DNA of 64,000 bases from Xenophilus aerolatus. Its GTDB lineage: Bacteria > Pseudomonadota > Gammaproteobacteria > Burkholderiales > Burkholderiaceae_C. Under the pieces are notes generated by a model. It did not search any database, had not been told where the DNA came from, and worked only from the letters and a program-made list of their open reading frames with translations. Made by a program: the position numbers and the translations under genes. Shown here one piece after another: positions 7,800 through 15,612 of the stretch. Position 1 is the first letter of the stretch. Each line of letters opens with the position of its first letter. The stretch lies in the NCBI GenBank assembly GCA_030418545.1, contig QAIB01000001.1, positions 310,001 through 374,000 on the forward strand. The letters run 5' to 3'.

Positions 7800-9496
7800 C
7801 GTTCGCCGAGGTTGTAGGTCAGCAGCAGGGTCAGCCGCGCGCGGCGCAGCGGGTTGTTGGCGCTGGGGTCGCCCGTCGGCTTGGCGACGGCCACGTCCAG
7901 GTTGTAGTGCTTGCCGTCGGTGAAGCGCGCCCCGAGGGCCAGCGAGCGCAGCTTGCGCGGCGAGGGCTCGCCCTGCTTGAACGACACCTGCGCGGCCTCG
8001 GCCAGCACATAGGGCTCCACCTGCTTGAGCCAGTTGCCGCCCTCCAGCTTGAACAGGCGGTTGACCTCCAGGCCCAGGCCCCAGCCCGAGTCGCCGGCCG
8101 CATCGCCGGCCGCGTAGCCGCGCCCGAAGCGCTGGTTGCCGAAGGAGACGCGTTCCGAACTGGCCAGCGTGTGCGGGCTGTACTGCGCGCCGAAGCTCAC
8201 GGCCGTGCCCCACTGGTTGTCGAAGCGGTCGCGCTGGCTCAGGTCGAGCGCCAGGCGTGTGAAATCGAGCTTGGCGGGGTTCGTGCCCGCCACGCCGGCC
8301 ACGTTGCTGCGCTGCTCGGCCAGGGCACCCATGGCACGCAGGCCCTGGGCCAGCATCACGCTGGCGCTGCGGCTGCGCGTGGCGGTGGCGTCCAGGTAGC
8401 TCAGCTGCGCGAACAGCGCCCGCACGCGGGTGTCGTCGTCGAGCCGGGTGCCGGTCAGCGGCACGCGGTAGTCGTCGAGGTTGTTCACGGCGTAGAAGCC
8501 GCCGCTGAGCGTGAGGCTGCGCTGGGCACTCAGCAGCAAGGGATAGCTCGCCGAGAGCTCGGCCCGGCGGTTGGTGTTGCGGCGCTCGATGCGCGAGCCG
8601 CGGTCCATCGCCTCGTCGGGGTAACCGCGGTAGTGGGTGTACGCGGCCTTGAATGCCAGTCCGTCGGCACCGACGAGTTGCGTGTAGCTGGTGGTCAGCA
8701 GCGCCTCGTTGCGCGGGTTGCCCAGCAGGGTGGAGGCGCTGAGCTGGCCCCCGGCGATGAAGGGGTCGTTGATCACGCCGGTGAGCACCGCCCGCGGCGT
8801 GGGCTGGCGCAGGTCGGCGCCCAGCGAGATGTCGTAGGGCCGGCGCTTCACCGCCAGCACGAGGGTGGTGGCACCGTCCGTGGTGCCGGGCAGCGCCGCC
8901 GTCGCGTTCACGGTGAGGCCGGGCAGGCGCGCCATGAGCTGCGTCGCGCGCTCGAAGGTGGCCTGGCGCAACGGCCGTTCGGCGCGCAGCGTCTCGGCCA
9001 TCGCGCGCAGGCGTGCTTCCGAGGGGCCGGCATCGCCCTCGATGCGGACGTTGGCGATGTAGCCCTCGACCGCCACCACCCGCACGATGCCGCCGTCGAA
9101 GGACTGTTCGGGCACGTAGACGAAAGCCAGCGGGTGGCCGCGTTCCTTGTACAGCGCGGTCGCTTCGCGCGCGGCCTGCACCAGCCGGGCCACCGGCACC
9201 GACTGGCCGGCCAGCGGCGCGAAGAAGGCCGCGAGCTCGGCAAAGGGCAGGGCGTTCACGCCCTCGATGTCGAAGCGCGAGGGCGTGATCGTCTGGCCCA
9301 TCCGACCGGCCGCCTGGGCCGGTGTCTGCACGTCCACCTGCGCCCTCTGGGCCGGCACCGGCGCCTGCGACGCGGGCAACGGCAACTGGTCGAGCGGGTT
9401 GCCGGCTGACTGGGCGTGGGCTGTCGCCCAGCCCCCAGCGCTCAGGGCAGCCGCGATGCCGACTTTCAGAAGGGGGTGGGACGCACGTCTTCTCAC
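7796..9496 (-). CDS. Outer-membrane transporter, FhaC/ShlB (TpsB) family
   Basis: A 566-residue Omp85-superfamily protein. It has a signal peptide (cleavage near AHAQ), a proline-rich linker, POTRA-like domains at about 70-145 and 146-220 (FDIEGVNALPFAELAAFF...; VRIEGDAGPSEARLRAM), then a 16-stranded barrel-type region with alternating aromatic strands. Loop 6 shows the hallmark R459-G460-Y461 (RFGRGYAAGD), equivalent to the VRGY motif. The family secretes large beta-helical TpsA proteins across the outer membrane. Here the gene overlaps the upstream lipoprotein gene by 4 bases, so the two are translationally coupled, yet no classical TpsA is nearby. Confidence 0.9.
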   Translation of the reverse strand: MRRRASHPLLKVGIAAALSAGGWATAHAQSAGNPLDQLPLPASQAPVPAQRAQVDVQTPAQAAGRMGQTITPSRFDIEGVNALPFAELAAFFAPLAGQSVPVARLVQAAREATALYKERGHPLAFVYVPEQSFDGGIVRVVAVEGYIANVRIEGDAGPSEARLRAMAETLRAERPLRQATFERATQLMARLPGLTVNATAALPGTTDGATTLVLAVKRRPYDISLGADLRQPTPRAVLTGVINDPFIAGGQLSASTLLGNPRNEALLTTSYTQLVGADGLAFKAAYTHYRGYPDEAMDRGSRIERRNTNRRAELSASYPLLLSAQRSLTLSGGFYAVNNLDDYRVPLTGTRLDDDTRVRALFAQLSYLDATATRSRSASVMLAQGLRAMGALAEQRSNVAGVAGTNPAKLDFTRLALDLSQRDRFDNQWGTAVSFGAQYSPHTLASSERVSFGNQRFGRGYAAGDAAGDSGWGLGLEVNRLFKLEGGNWLKQVEPYVLAEAAQVSFKQGEPSPRKLRSLALGARFTDGKHYNLDVAVAKPTGDPSANNPLRRARLTLLLTYNLGER

Positions 9497-11115
9497 CGGC
9501 GAAGACCTCCGATCAGGCCGCCCACGGTGCCCGTGAGCGTGTTGACCGCCGACGTGGTGGTGTTGCTCAGCGTGGAGGTCGTGGACGACAGCGTGTTGCT
9601 CAACGTCGAGCCCGCTGCGGTCAGCGTGCCCGTGGGCGAAGAAGTGGCCGTCGACAGCGTGTTGCCGAGCCCGGATGTCGCGGTCGACAGCGTAGTGCCG
9701 AGCCCGGAGGTCGTGGTGGAGATCGTGTTGCCCGCGCCGGTGGTTGCCGACGACAGCGTGTTGCCGACCACCGGCGCCGTCGACAGCGCGGTGCCGAGGC
9801 TGTTGGTGGTGCTGGCCACGGTGCTTCCCAACGCACTGGTGGTGGAGGTCAGCACGCTGGTCGTGGTGCTCAGCGCGTTGCCGGCGGTGCCGGTGACCGG
9901 CGCCAGTGCGGTGGTGACCCCGCCGACCGTGTTGCCCAGGCCTGCCGTGCTCACACCGGCGCCCGCGCCGACGCCCGCCGACACCCCGCCCGGGCCCGTG
10001 TTCACGCCGCCGCCGAGTCCCAGGCCCGCCGTGACGCCCAGCAGTCCGCCGAGGCCTGCGCCGCCCGTGCCGCCGTTCGGCGCGTTCACCAGGTCACCGG
10101 CATTGCCGACCGTCGTGCCCAGCGCGTTGGTCACGCCATCGGCCTGGTCGCCAGGCAGGGCGCTGCCGACCTGCTTGATCGCACCCCCCAGGCGATCGGT
10201 GAGGCCGTCCAGCGGCGCGCCGAGGCCGGTCGCCTCGCCCACGCCCTGGGTGGCACCGACGAGCTGGCGGTCGACCGCCACCACCACTTCGCTCGTACGG
10301 CCGGTGACCTGGCGCACGGCGCCATTGCCGAGCACGTCGCCCACCCGGCCGCCCACTTCGCCGACGCCGTCGCCCACCCGGTCGACCAGGCCACCCACGG
10401 GCTGCGTGACGGCGGCCAGGGGCGTGCCGGCCCCCAGCGTCCCGACCCCGGTGCCGACGCTCGACACCGCCGTGCCGACCTGGCGCACCGCCGGGTCGGC
10501 GCTCGAGAGCGTGGTGCCCACCGGGTCGCTGGTCTCGCCGAGCTTGCCCAGGCCGTTGGTCACGCCCTGGCCCAGGGTGCTGACCGCCCCGCCGGTCGCG
10601 GTGACCGCACCACCCACGCCGGCCGTGGTGCCGCCGAGCGGCGTGCCGCTGCCCACCTGGCCGAGCTGGCCGCCCAGGGAGCCGACGAGCTGGCCAGTCC
10701 GGTCGACGGTCTGCCCGGCGGACTGGATGATGTTGTTGCTGGCCGCCAGGGCCCGGTCGGGCGTGGTGCCTCCACCGCCCGACCCACCGCCGCCGTCGCC
10801 CGGGGTTCCGCCCCCGCCGCCCGTGCCGCCACCGCCGCCGGCTACGCCGGTGCCGCCGCCCGAGCCCGCACCTCCGCCTGCGCCCGTGCTGCCGCCGCCC
10901 GACGCATTGGTGCCACCGCCTGCGCCGGCGGTGCCTGTGCCGCCCTCGCCGCTGCCGCCGCTGATCGCCGACGGCGCCCTGCTGCTGGTCCCGCCGAAGC
11001 CCAGCGAGGTCGAGCCCTTGGACGCGCAGGCGCCCAGGGTCGACAACGCCGCCACGGCCGCCATCACGGCAGCCAGCCTGCCGAGGCGAAAGTCCTTCTG
11101 ATTCGAAGCGTTCAT
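9493..11115 (-). CDS. Low-complexity, Gly/Ser/Thr-rich lipoprotein (candidate TPS partner)
   Basis: A 540-residue lipoprotein: signal sequence with lipobox LSTLGAC (Cys30, followed by Ala, so outer-membrane sorting is expected), a Gly-rich stretch at about 47-115 that automatic pipelines might call collagen-like, a long Val/Gly repeat region (VGGLVDRVGDGVGEVGGRVG), and a Thr/Ser-rich C-terminus of 11-residue repeats (LGTTLSTATSG, LGNTLSTATSS). There is no TPS secretion domain with an NPNG/NPNL motif. It overlaps the TpsB-type transporter by 4 bases. ATG 11115 is preferred because AGAGGA precedes it; ATG 11139 is possible. It may be a surface-exposed fibrous lipoprotein; function unknown. Confidence 0.8.
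   Translation of the reverse strand: MNASNQKDFRLGRLAAVMAAVAALSTLGACASKGSTSLGFGGTSSRAPSAISGGSGEGGTGTAGAGGGTNASGGGSTGAGGGAGSGGGTGVAGGGGGTGGGGGTPGDGGGGSGGGGTTPDRALAASNNIIQSAGQTVDRTGQLVGSLGGQLGQVGSGTPLGGTTAGVGGAVTATGGAVSTLGQGVTNGLGKLGETSDPVGTTLSSADPAVRQVGTAVSSVGTGVGTLGAGTPLAAVTQPVGGLVDRVGDGVGEVGGRVGDVLGNGAVRQVTGRTSEVVVAVDRQLVGATQGVGEATGLGAPLDGLTDRLGGAIKQVGSALPGDQADGVTNALGTTVGNAGDLVNAPNGGTGGAGLGGLLGVTAGLGLGGGVNTGPGGVSAGVGAGAGVSTAGLGNTVGGVTTALAPVTGTAGNALSTTTSVLTSTTSALGSTVASTTNSLGTALSTAPVVGNTLSSATTGAGNTISTTTSGLGTTLSTATSGLGNTLSTATSSPTGTLTAAGSTLSNTLSSTTSTLSNTTTSAVNTLTGTVGGLIGGLRR
9496..9768 (-). repeat. Degenerate 33-bp tandem repeats encoding hendecads
   Basis: The last 91 codons of the lipoprotein are built from about seven 11-residue units of the form (L/V/A)GNTLSTATSG, later units being more divergent (LSNTLSSTTST, LSNTTTSAVNT), followed by a glycine-rich LTGTVGGLIGGLRR tail. 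At the DNA level this is a degenerate 33-base periodicity. Confidence 0.7.
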
Positions 11116-11435
11116 GTCGCTGTCCTCTTCCTTTGTCATGCTGGGGGCGGAGCCATGGGGGCACCGTCGACTTGCGGCCTCGCGAACACACTGTCCGAGC
11201 TTGGCCGAGCCCAGTTTGGCTGTAGGAGAATCATTTGTTTACAGTCGTAACCCGTCCGCGACGTCACATTTGGACAAAAAAGTCACGGACTGGGAATCAA
11301 AGAAATTCACCTAAGAAATAGGTGCTAAGCGCTCGTGTCGGTCAAAAGTTTCATTGGGCCGTGGGCGCCGAATGCGTGGGGATCGGGCCCCGCGTCCGTT
11401 AACGTGAGCGTCCCTGCATTGCCGAGCCCAGCGCC
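11116..11435. other. Intergenic region upstream of the lipoprotein-TpsB operon
   Basis: About 320 bases without a gene between the divergent lipoprotein and carboxylesterase genes. It contains an AT-rich section (about 11220-11325), the likely place for the operon promoter, and an inverted repeat CACCTA-N5-TAGGTG at 11308-11324. This implies a leader of up to 100-200 bases for the lipoprotein mRNA. No clear -35/-10 pair could be assigned. Confidence 0.5.
11308..11324. promoter_or_regulatory. Inverted repeat CACCTA-N5-TAGGTG
   Basis: A perfect 6-bp inverted repeat with a 5-base spacer in an AT-rich patch between divergent genes. It could be a regulator binding site or a small hairpin; no regulator is adjacent. 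Confidence 0.4.
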
Positions 11436-12104
11436 ATGACCCACCGCCCCCCCATCGAGATCGAGACCGGCCCCGCGCCGCGCGCCGCCGTGCTGCTCAT
11501 GCACGGCCTGGGCGACGAAGGTCGCAGCTTCGTGCCGCTGGTGCAGGAGCTGGCACCGGCCCTCCAGGCGGCGGGCGACGTGCGCTTCGTGTTTCCCAAC
11601 GCGCCCGAGATGCCGGTCACCATCAATGGCGGCTACCGCATGCCGGCGTGGTACGACATCCTCGGACCCGGCGGTCCGGAAGACGAGGCGGGCCTGCGCC
11701 GCTCGCAGGCGGCCATCGAGTCGCTGATCGCCGCCGAGGCGGCACGTGGCATCCCGGCGTCGCGCATCGTGCTCGCGGGCTTCTCGCAGGGCTGCGCCAT
11801 GGCCTTTCTCACCGGGCTGCGGCACCCTGAGCGGCTGGCGGGCATCGCGGGCCTGTCGGGCTACCTGCCCCTGCCGGCACTCACGGCGGCCGAGGCCCAC
11901 CCGGCGAACCGCGCCACCCCCATCTTCCTGGCGCACGGCACGCAGGACGACATCGTGCCGCTGGCGCGTGCCGAGGCGTCGCGCGACGCCTTGCGCGCGC
12001 TCGGCTACGAGGTGCAATGGCACAGCTACCCGATGGCGCACAGCCTGTGCATGCAAGAAGTCGAGGCGCTTGGCGCCTTCCTGGCCGGCGTGCTGGCGGC
12101 CTGA
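11436..12104 (+). CDS. Phospholipase/carboxylesterase (alpha/beta hydrolase)
   Basis: A 222-residue serine hydrolase of the carboxylesterase/acyl-protein thioesterase family. The catalytic triad is visible: S117 in GFSQG, D171 in HGTQDDIVP and H202 in PMAHSLC. The N-terminal LLMHGLGDEG supplies the oxyanion hole. The length matches the family (about 220 residues) and there is no signal peptide, so it acts in the cytoplasm on short-chain esters. It is followed 34 bases later by a small ABM-domain gene on the same strand, and the two may be co-transcribed. Confidence 0.92.
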   Translation: MTHRPPIEIETGPAPRAAVLLMHGLGDEGRSFVPLVQELAPALQAAGDVRFVFPNAPEMPVTINGGYRMPAWYDILGPGGPEDEAGLRRSQAAIESLIAAEAARGIPASRIVLAGFSQGCAMAFLTGLRHPERLAGIAGLSGYLPLPALTAAEAHPANRATPIFLAHGTQDDIVPLARAEASRDALRALGYEVQWHSYPMAHSLCMQEVEALGAFLAGVLAA

Positions 12105-12138
12105 GCGCGCCAGGCGACCCCTTCAACGGAGACCCGTC

Positions 12139-12471
12139 ATGATCGTCGTCCTCGGTACTGCGTTCGCGCGCCCCGACACGCTGGATGAAATGCGCCGCCT
12201 GTCGATCGAGCACGTGGAGCGTTCGCGCCTCGAGCCCGGCTGCGTGTCGCACGAGGTCGCGATCGACGCGCTTCGCCCGCTGCAGCTGAGCTTCACCGAG
12301 CGCTGGAGCGACGCGGCGGCGCTGGCCGCGCACTTCCAGCTCGACGCCTCGCGGCGCTTCGCCAAGGCGCTGGCGGCGCTCGGCGCACAGCCGCCGCAGA
12401 TGACGCTGTACGTCGCCGACGCCGTGACGCCGTCGCAACTGCTGGCGCAGGCGGGGCTAGAGGGCGGCTGA
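12139..12471 (+). CDS. ABM-domain monooxygenase (YgiN-like)
   Basis: A 110-residue single-domain protein of the antibiotic-biosynthesis-monooxygenase fold: MIVVLGTAFARPDTLDEMRRLS, ERSRLEPGCVSHEVAIDAL, LSFTERWSDAAALAAHFQ. Such dimeric ferredoxin-like enzymes oxidise quinols or heme-like substrates without a bound cofactor. Start ATG 12139 has GGAG upstream. It lies between the carboxylesterase and gshA; a second ABM protein follows gshA. Confidence 0.85.
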   Translation: MIVVLGTAFARPDTLDEMRRLSIEHVERSRLEPGCVSHEVAIDALRPLQLSFTERWSDAAALAAHFQLDASRRFAKALAALGAQPPQMTLYVADAVTPSQLLAQAGLEGG

Positions 12472-12502
12472 GCGGCGGCCATCGCCATAGGGTCTTTAGG
12501 GG

Positions 12503-12562
12503 TCGAATCGGCCCGCAGCGCCCGCCAGACGGGTGCCGGCAGCTATGAAAAGCATAGCGGAT
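12503..12562 (+). repeat. Dispersed intergenic repeat, copy 3
   Basis: A forward copy: TCGAATCGGCCCGCAGCGCCCG, a variable GC-rich middle, then GCAGCTATGAAAAGCATAGCGG with arms GCTAT/ATAGC. It lies about 95 bases upstream of gshA. Confidence 0.8.
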
Positions 12563-12656
12563 CGGCCCGGGCCAGAGCGCGGCATGGGCCGCCCGGCGCG
12601 AAGGCGCGCGCGGTGTTACCGTCCGGCCCAATCCGAGATTCATGAGACACGAGAAC

Positions 12657-14225
12657 ATGAGCAAACTGCAGCAGCGGCTGGGAGCGATACCGCCGGCGAG
12701 GCTGAAAGGCATTCGCCGGGGCATCGAGAAGGAAAGCCTGCGTTCGCAGCCCGACGGCAAGCTGGCCCTGACGCCGCACCCCACGGCCTTGGGCAGCGCC
12801 CTGACGCACCCGCACATCACGACCGACTTCAGCGAGTCGCAACTGGAACTGATCACCGGCGTGCACGCCGATGTCGAGGCCTGCCTGGCCGAGCTCACCG
12901 AGGTGCACCAGTTCACCTACCGGGCGCTACAGGGCGCGGCCGGCGAGCCCGGCGAAATGATGTGGGTGTCGAGCATGCCCTGCGGCCTGCCGTCGGACGA
13001 GAACATCCCGCTCGGGCGCTACGGCACATCGAACGTGGGCCGTGCCAAGAGCGTGTATCGCATGGGCCTGGCGCACCGCTACGGCCGGCGCATGCAGACC
13101 ATCTCGGGCATCCACTACAACTGGTCGCTGCCCGAGGTGAAGAGCGACGAGTACTTCGCCCTGATCCGCAACTTCCGCCGCCATGCCTTCCTGCTGCTGT
13201 ACCTCTTCGGCGCCTCGCCGGCGGTGTGCGCGAGCTTCGTCGAGGGCCGCCCGCACGAGCTGCAGCCCATCGGCGAATACAGCATGCACATGCCGCACGG
13301 CACCTCGCTGCGCATGGGCCGGCTGGGCTACCAGAGCGAGGCGCAGGCCTCGCTCTTCGTGAGCTACAACAGCCTGGACGGCTACGGCGCCTCGCTGGCC
13401 GACGCGCTCACGCGACCCTGGCCCGACTACGAGGCCATCGGCATCCGCAACCTGGGCGGCGAGTACAACCAGCTGGCCACCACGCTGCTGCAGATCGAGA
13501 ACGAGTTCTACGGCACCATCCGCCCCAAGCGCGTGATCTTCCCCGGCGAGCGTCCGCTGCACGCGCTGCGCGAGCGCGGGGTCGAGTACGTCGAGGTGCG
13601 CCTGATGGACCTCGACCCTTTCGAGCCGGTCGGCATCCGCGCGCAGACCATGCGCTTCCTCGACATCTTCCTGCTGCATTGCCTGCTGGCCGACAGCCCG
13701 CCCGACAGCCGCGACGAGATCGGCGAGATCGCGCACAACCAGCACCTCACGGCCGCGCGCGGGCGCGAGCCGGGCCTGTCGCTGCAGCGCGGCGGGCGGC
13801 CGGTGAAGCTGGTGGAGTGGGGCGCCGAGATCCTGGACCAGTGCCGTCCGATCGCCGCCGCACTCGATGCCGCCCAGGGCGGCGAGCTGCATGCCCAGGC
13901 GCTCGATGCCGCGCTGGCGGCCCTGGCAGCGCCCGACACGCTGCCCTCGGCCCGCGTGCTGGCCCACATGGCCGCCGAGCACGACAACTCCTTCACCGCC
14001 TTCACGCGGGCGCGCTCCGAAGCCGTCCGCGACGCGCTCCTGGCGCTGCCCTGGAGCGCCGAACGCCAGCAGGCCTTCGAGGCGGCCACGGCCGCCTCGG
14101 TCGAGGAGCAGCGGCGCATCGAGGCCGCCGACACCATGCCCTTCGAGCAGTACCGGGAGCAGTACGTCTCGCCGGCACGCCTGGGCTTGCGGCCGCTGCG
14201 CGGCGACGTGGCGCTGGCCATCTGA
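12657..14225 (+). CDS. gshA: Glutamate-cysteine ligase
   Basis: A 522-residue enzyme of the proteobacterial (type 1) GshA family, which joins L-glutamate gamma-carboxyl to L-cysteine with ATP, the first step of glutathione synthesis in the cytoplasm. Recognisable blocks are RRGIEKESLR near the start, TTDFSESQLELITG, MWVSSMPCGLPSDENIPLGRYG, YGRRMQTISGIHYNWS, and SYNSLDGYGASLADALTRPWPDYEAIG; the length matches E. coli GshA (518). ATG 12657 is preferred (MSKLQQRLG), with ATG 12642 five codons upstream possible. Two ABM oxygenase genes flank it. Confidence 0.95.
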   Translation: MSKLQQRLGAIPPARLKGIRRGIEKESLRSQPDGKLALTPHPTALGSALTHPHITTDFSESQLELITGVHADVEACLAELTEVHQFTYRALQGAAGEPGEMMWVSSMPCGLPSDENIPLGRYGTSNVGRAKSVYRMGLAHRYGRRMQTISGIHYNWSLPEVKSDEYFALIRNFRRHAFLLLYLFGASPAVCASFVEGRPHELQPIGEYSMHMPHGTSLRMGRLGYQSEAQASLFVSYNSLDGYGASLADALTRPWPDYEAIGIRNLGGEYNQLATTLLQIENEFYGTIRPKRVIFPGERPLHALRERGVEYVEVRLMDLDPFEPVGIRAQTMRFLDIFLLHCLLADSPPDSRDEIGEIAHNQHLTAARGREPGLSLQRGGRPVKLVEWGAEILDQCRPIAAALDAAQGGELHAQALDAALAALAAPDTLPSARVLAHMAAEHDNSFTAFTRARSEAVRDALLALPWSAERQQAFEAATAASVEEQRRIEAADTMPFEQYREQYVSPARLGLRPLRGDVALAI

Positions 14226-14333
14226 AGGCGGCGCCGCGCTGTCCGGCGCCGGACAGCGTCGCGGCGCCAAGGATGGAACACTGCCGCCGGCGGCGCAGGT
14301 CGCGCCCACGCCTATACCCCTCAAGGAGACCCC

Positions 14334-14642
14334 ATGATCCACGTCATCGCCACCGTCGAGCTCAACCCGGGCACGCGCGACGCCTTCCTGGCCGAGTTCC
14401 ACAAGGTCGTGCCCACCGTGCTGGAGGAGGCCGGCTGCATCGCCTACACGCCCACCGTCGACAACCAGCCGGCCATCCCCGGCCAGTTCGAGGTCGGCGC
14501 CGACCGCGTGGTCGTCGTCGAGCAGTGGGAAAGCCTGGACGCGCTCAAGGCGCACGGCGCGGCGCCCCACATGAAGGCCTACCGGGCGGCCGTCAAACCC
14601 TATGTGCGGGGCATGGAGCTGCGGGTGCTCACGCCCGCCTGA
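14334..14642 (+). CDS. Putative quinol monooxygenase (ABM domain)
   Basis: A 102-residue ABM-fold protein: MIHVIATVELNPGTRDAFLAEF, EEAGCIAYTPTVDN, VVVVEQWESLDALKAHGAAPHM, which is the typical YgiN/quinol-monooxygenase pattern with the conserved EQW and the histidine in the APHM stretch. It should oxidise quinols or similar phenols as a dimer. It has a strong Shine-Dalgarno (AAGGAGACCCC before ATG) and is followed by a strong terminator, so gshA and this gene form one transcription unit or it is a short unit of its own. Confidence 0.88.
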   Translation: MIHVIATVELNPGTRDAFLAEFHKVVPTVLEEAGCIAYTPTVDNQPAIPGQFEVGADRVVVVEQWESLDALKAHGAAPHMKAYRAAVKPYVRGMELRVLTPA

Positions 14643-14679
14643 GCTCAGCTCACCGCGCCGGCCAGGGCGCTCCACCACG

Positions 14680-14709
14680 GCGGGACCCTCGGGTCCCGCT
14701 TCTTTTTTT
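14680..14709 (+). terminator. Rho-independent terminator after quinol monooxygenase
   Basis: A perfect stem CGGGACCC/GGGTCCCG at 14681-14698 is followed by CTTCTTTTTTT. It lies 39 bases after the stop codon and is a textbook intrinsic terminator. Confidence 0.93.
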
Positions 14710-14765
14710 GGGGCATCGGGCCGCCGAGGCCGGACTTTTGCCACATATAGGCCATTTGGCTTATC

Positions 14766-14787
14766 AAACTTTTGAATTCAAAGGTTT
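14766..14787. promoter_or_regulatory. 22-bp near-perfect palindrome
   Basis: The perfect core TTTGAATTCAAA (14771-14782) is extended by AAAC on the left and GTTT on the right with one mismatched pair. It lies in an AT-rich island about 50 bases upstream of the GTG start at 14836, where an operator would be expected. Confidence 0.5.
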
Positions 14788-14835
14788 TCAAAATCGTCAC
14801 AAGGTGTGAAACTGAATACCTCTGACTGACATTGG

Positions 14836-15435
14836 GTGGCCACCTTGAACTTCTTCGACTTCCAGCACAACCCTGCCTCCGTGCAGGTCGAGGAGCTCGA
14901 GTTCGCCGTCGTCACGGCGCGCCGGCCCGACCGCCACATCGACACGACCATCGGCGATGTGCTGCGGGTCATCCACGACAAGATGGGCATGCACTTCGTG
15001 TTCGCCTCCGAGGTGGTGGTAGGCGCCGCGCCGGAGCCGAGCCGCGAGCTCTCCGAGGCTGCCCAGTGGTATCTGTTCGACAGCGCGTTCTGCCGCGACG
15101 AGGTCATGCCGCACTGGATCCAGGCCGACGCACCGCTGCCCACCGGCTGTTTCACCGTGCCGGTGGTGCTGGCCAGCGGCAGCGTGGTGGGCGTGATCTA
15201 CGCCCCGCGCTTTGCCGCCGACGCCGGCCGCGAGCCCCAGCTGTTGCGCCAGGTCGAGCTGTCCAGCCAGCTCATCGCGCGCCGCATCGACGAGCGCAGC
15301 CGCCCCGTGGCGGCACCGCGCGCCACCGGCGAGAGCGCCACCGTCACGCCTTTCGTCGAGGCCCAGCCGCAGCCCGTGCCGGCAGCGGCGCCGCGGTTCG
15401 ACGACCTCCCGCGCGCCTGGGCCCTTGCGGCCTGA
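14836..15435 (+). CDS. GAF-like hypothetical protein
   Basis: A 199-residue cytoplasmic protein starting at GTG (MATLNFFDFQHNPASVQVEE). Residues about 75-140 resemble a GAF domain: LFDSAFCRDEVMPHWIQAD, then PVVLASGSVVGVIYAPRF and a final helix QLLRQVELSSQLIARRID. The C-terminus is proline- and alanine-rich and probably disordered. GAF domains bind small ligands, but no output domain is present, so it may work with a partner. No good Shine-Dalgarno is visible; a 22-bp palindrome upstream suggests regulated transcription. Confidence 0.65.
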   Translation: MATLNFFDFQHNPASVQVEELEFAVVTARRPDRHIDTTIGDVLRVIHDKMGMHFVFASEVVVGAAPEPSRELSEAAQWYLFDSAFCRDEVMPHWIQADAPLPTGCFTVPVVLASGSVVGVIYAPRFAADAGREPQLLRQVELSSQLIARRIDERSRPVAAPRATGESATVTPFVEAQPQPVPAAAPRFDDLPRAWALAA

Positions 15436-15612
15436 CGGCGCCTCGTTCCCCGACTTCCTCCCGGCCGGCGCAGCGCGCGCCGCAGCGCGTGCGTGCGCCC
15501 GCGACAGGCCCGCCGCTGCGCCAGGCACTACAGTCGCCGGTTGCCATCCTCCGGCCGTGGTCCTTCGGGGCGCGTGCGGCCATTCAATGCCAGACAAGGA
15601 AAGGAACCGAGC

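Noticed and set aside
9496-10900. CRISPR-like or tandem array suggested by regular 33-base periodicity
   Set aside because: The units are degenerate codon-level repeats inside an open reading frame, not identical repeats with unique spacers.
9322-11250. Long plus-strand frames opposite the repeat lipoprotein
   Set aside because: They are antisense to a gene with lipobox, RBS and coupled neighbour; their low complexity mirrors the repeats.
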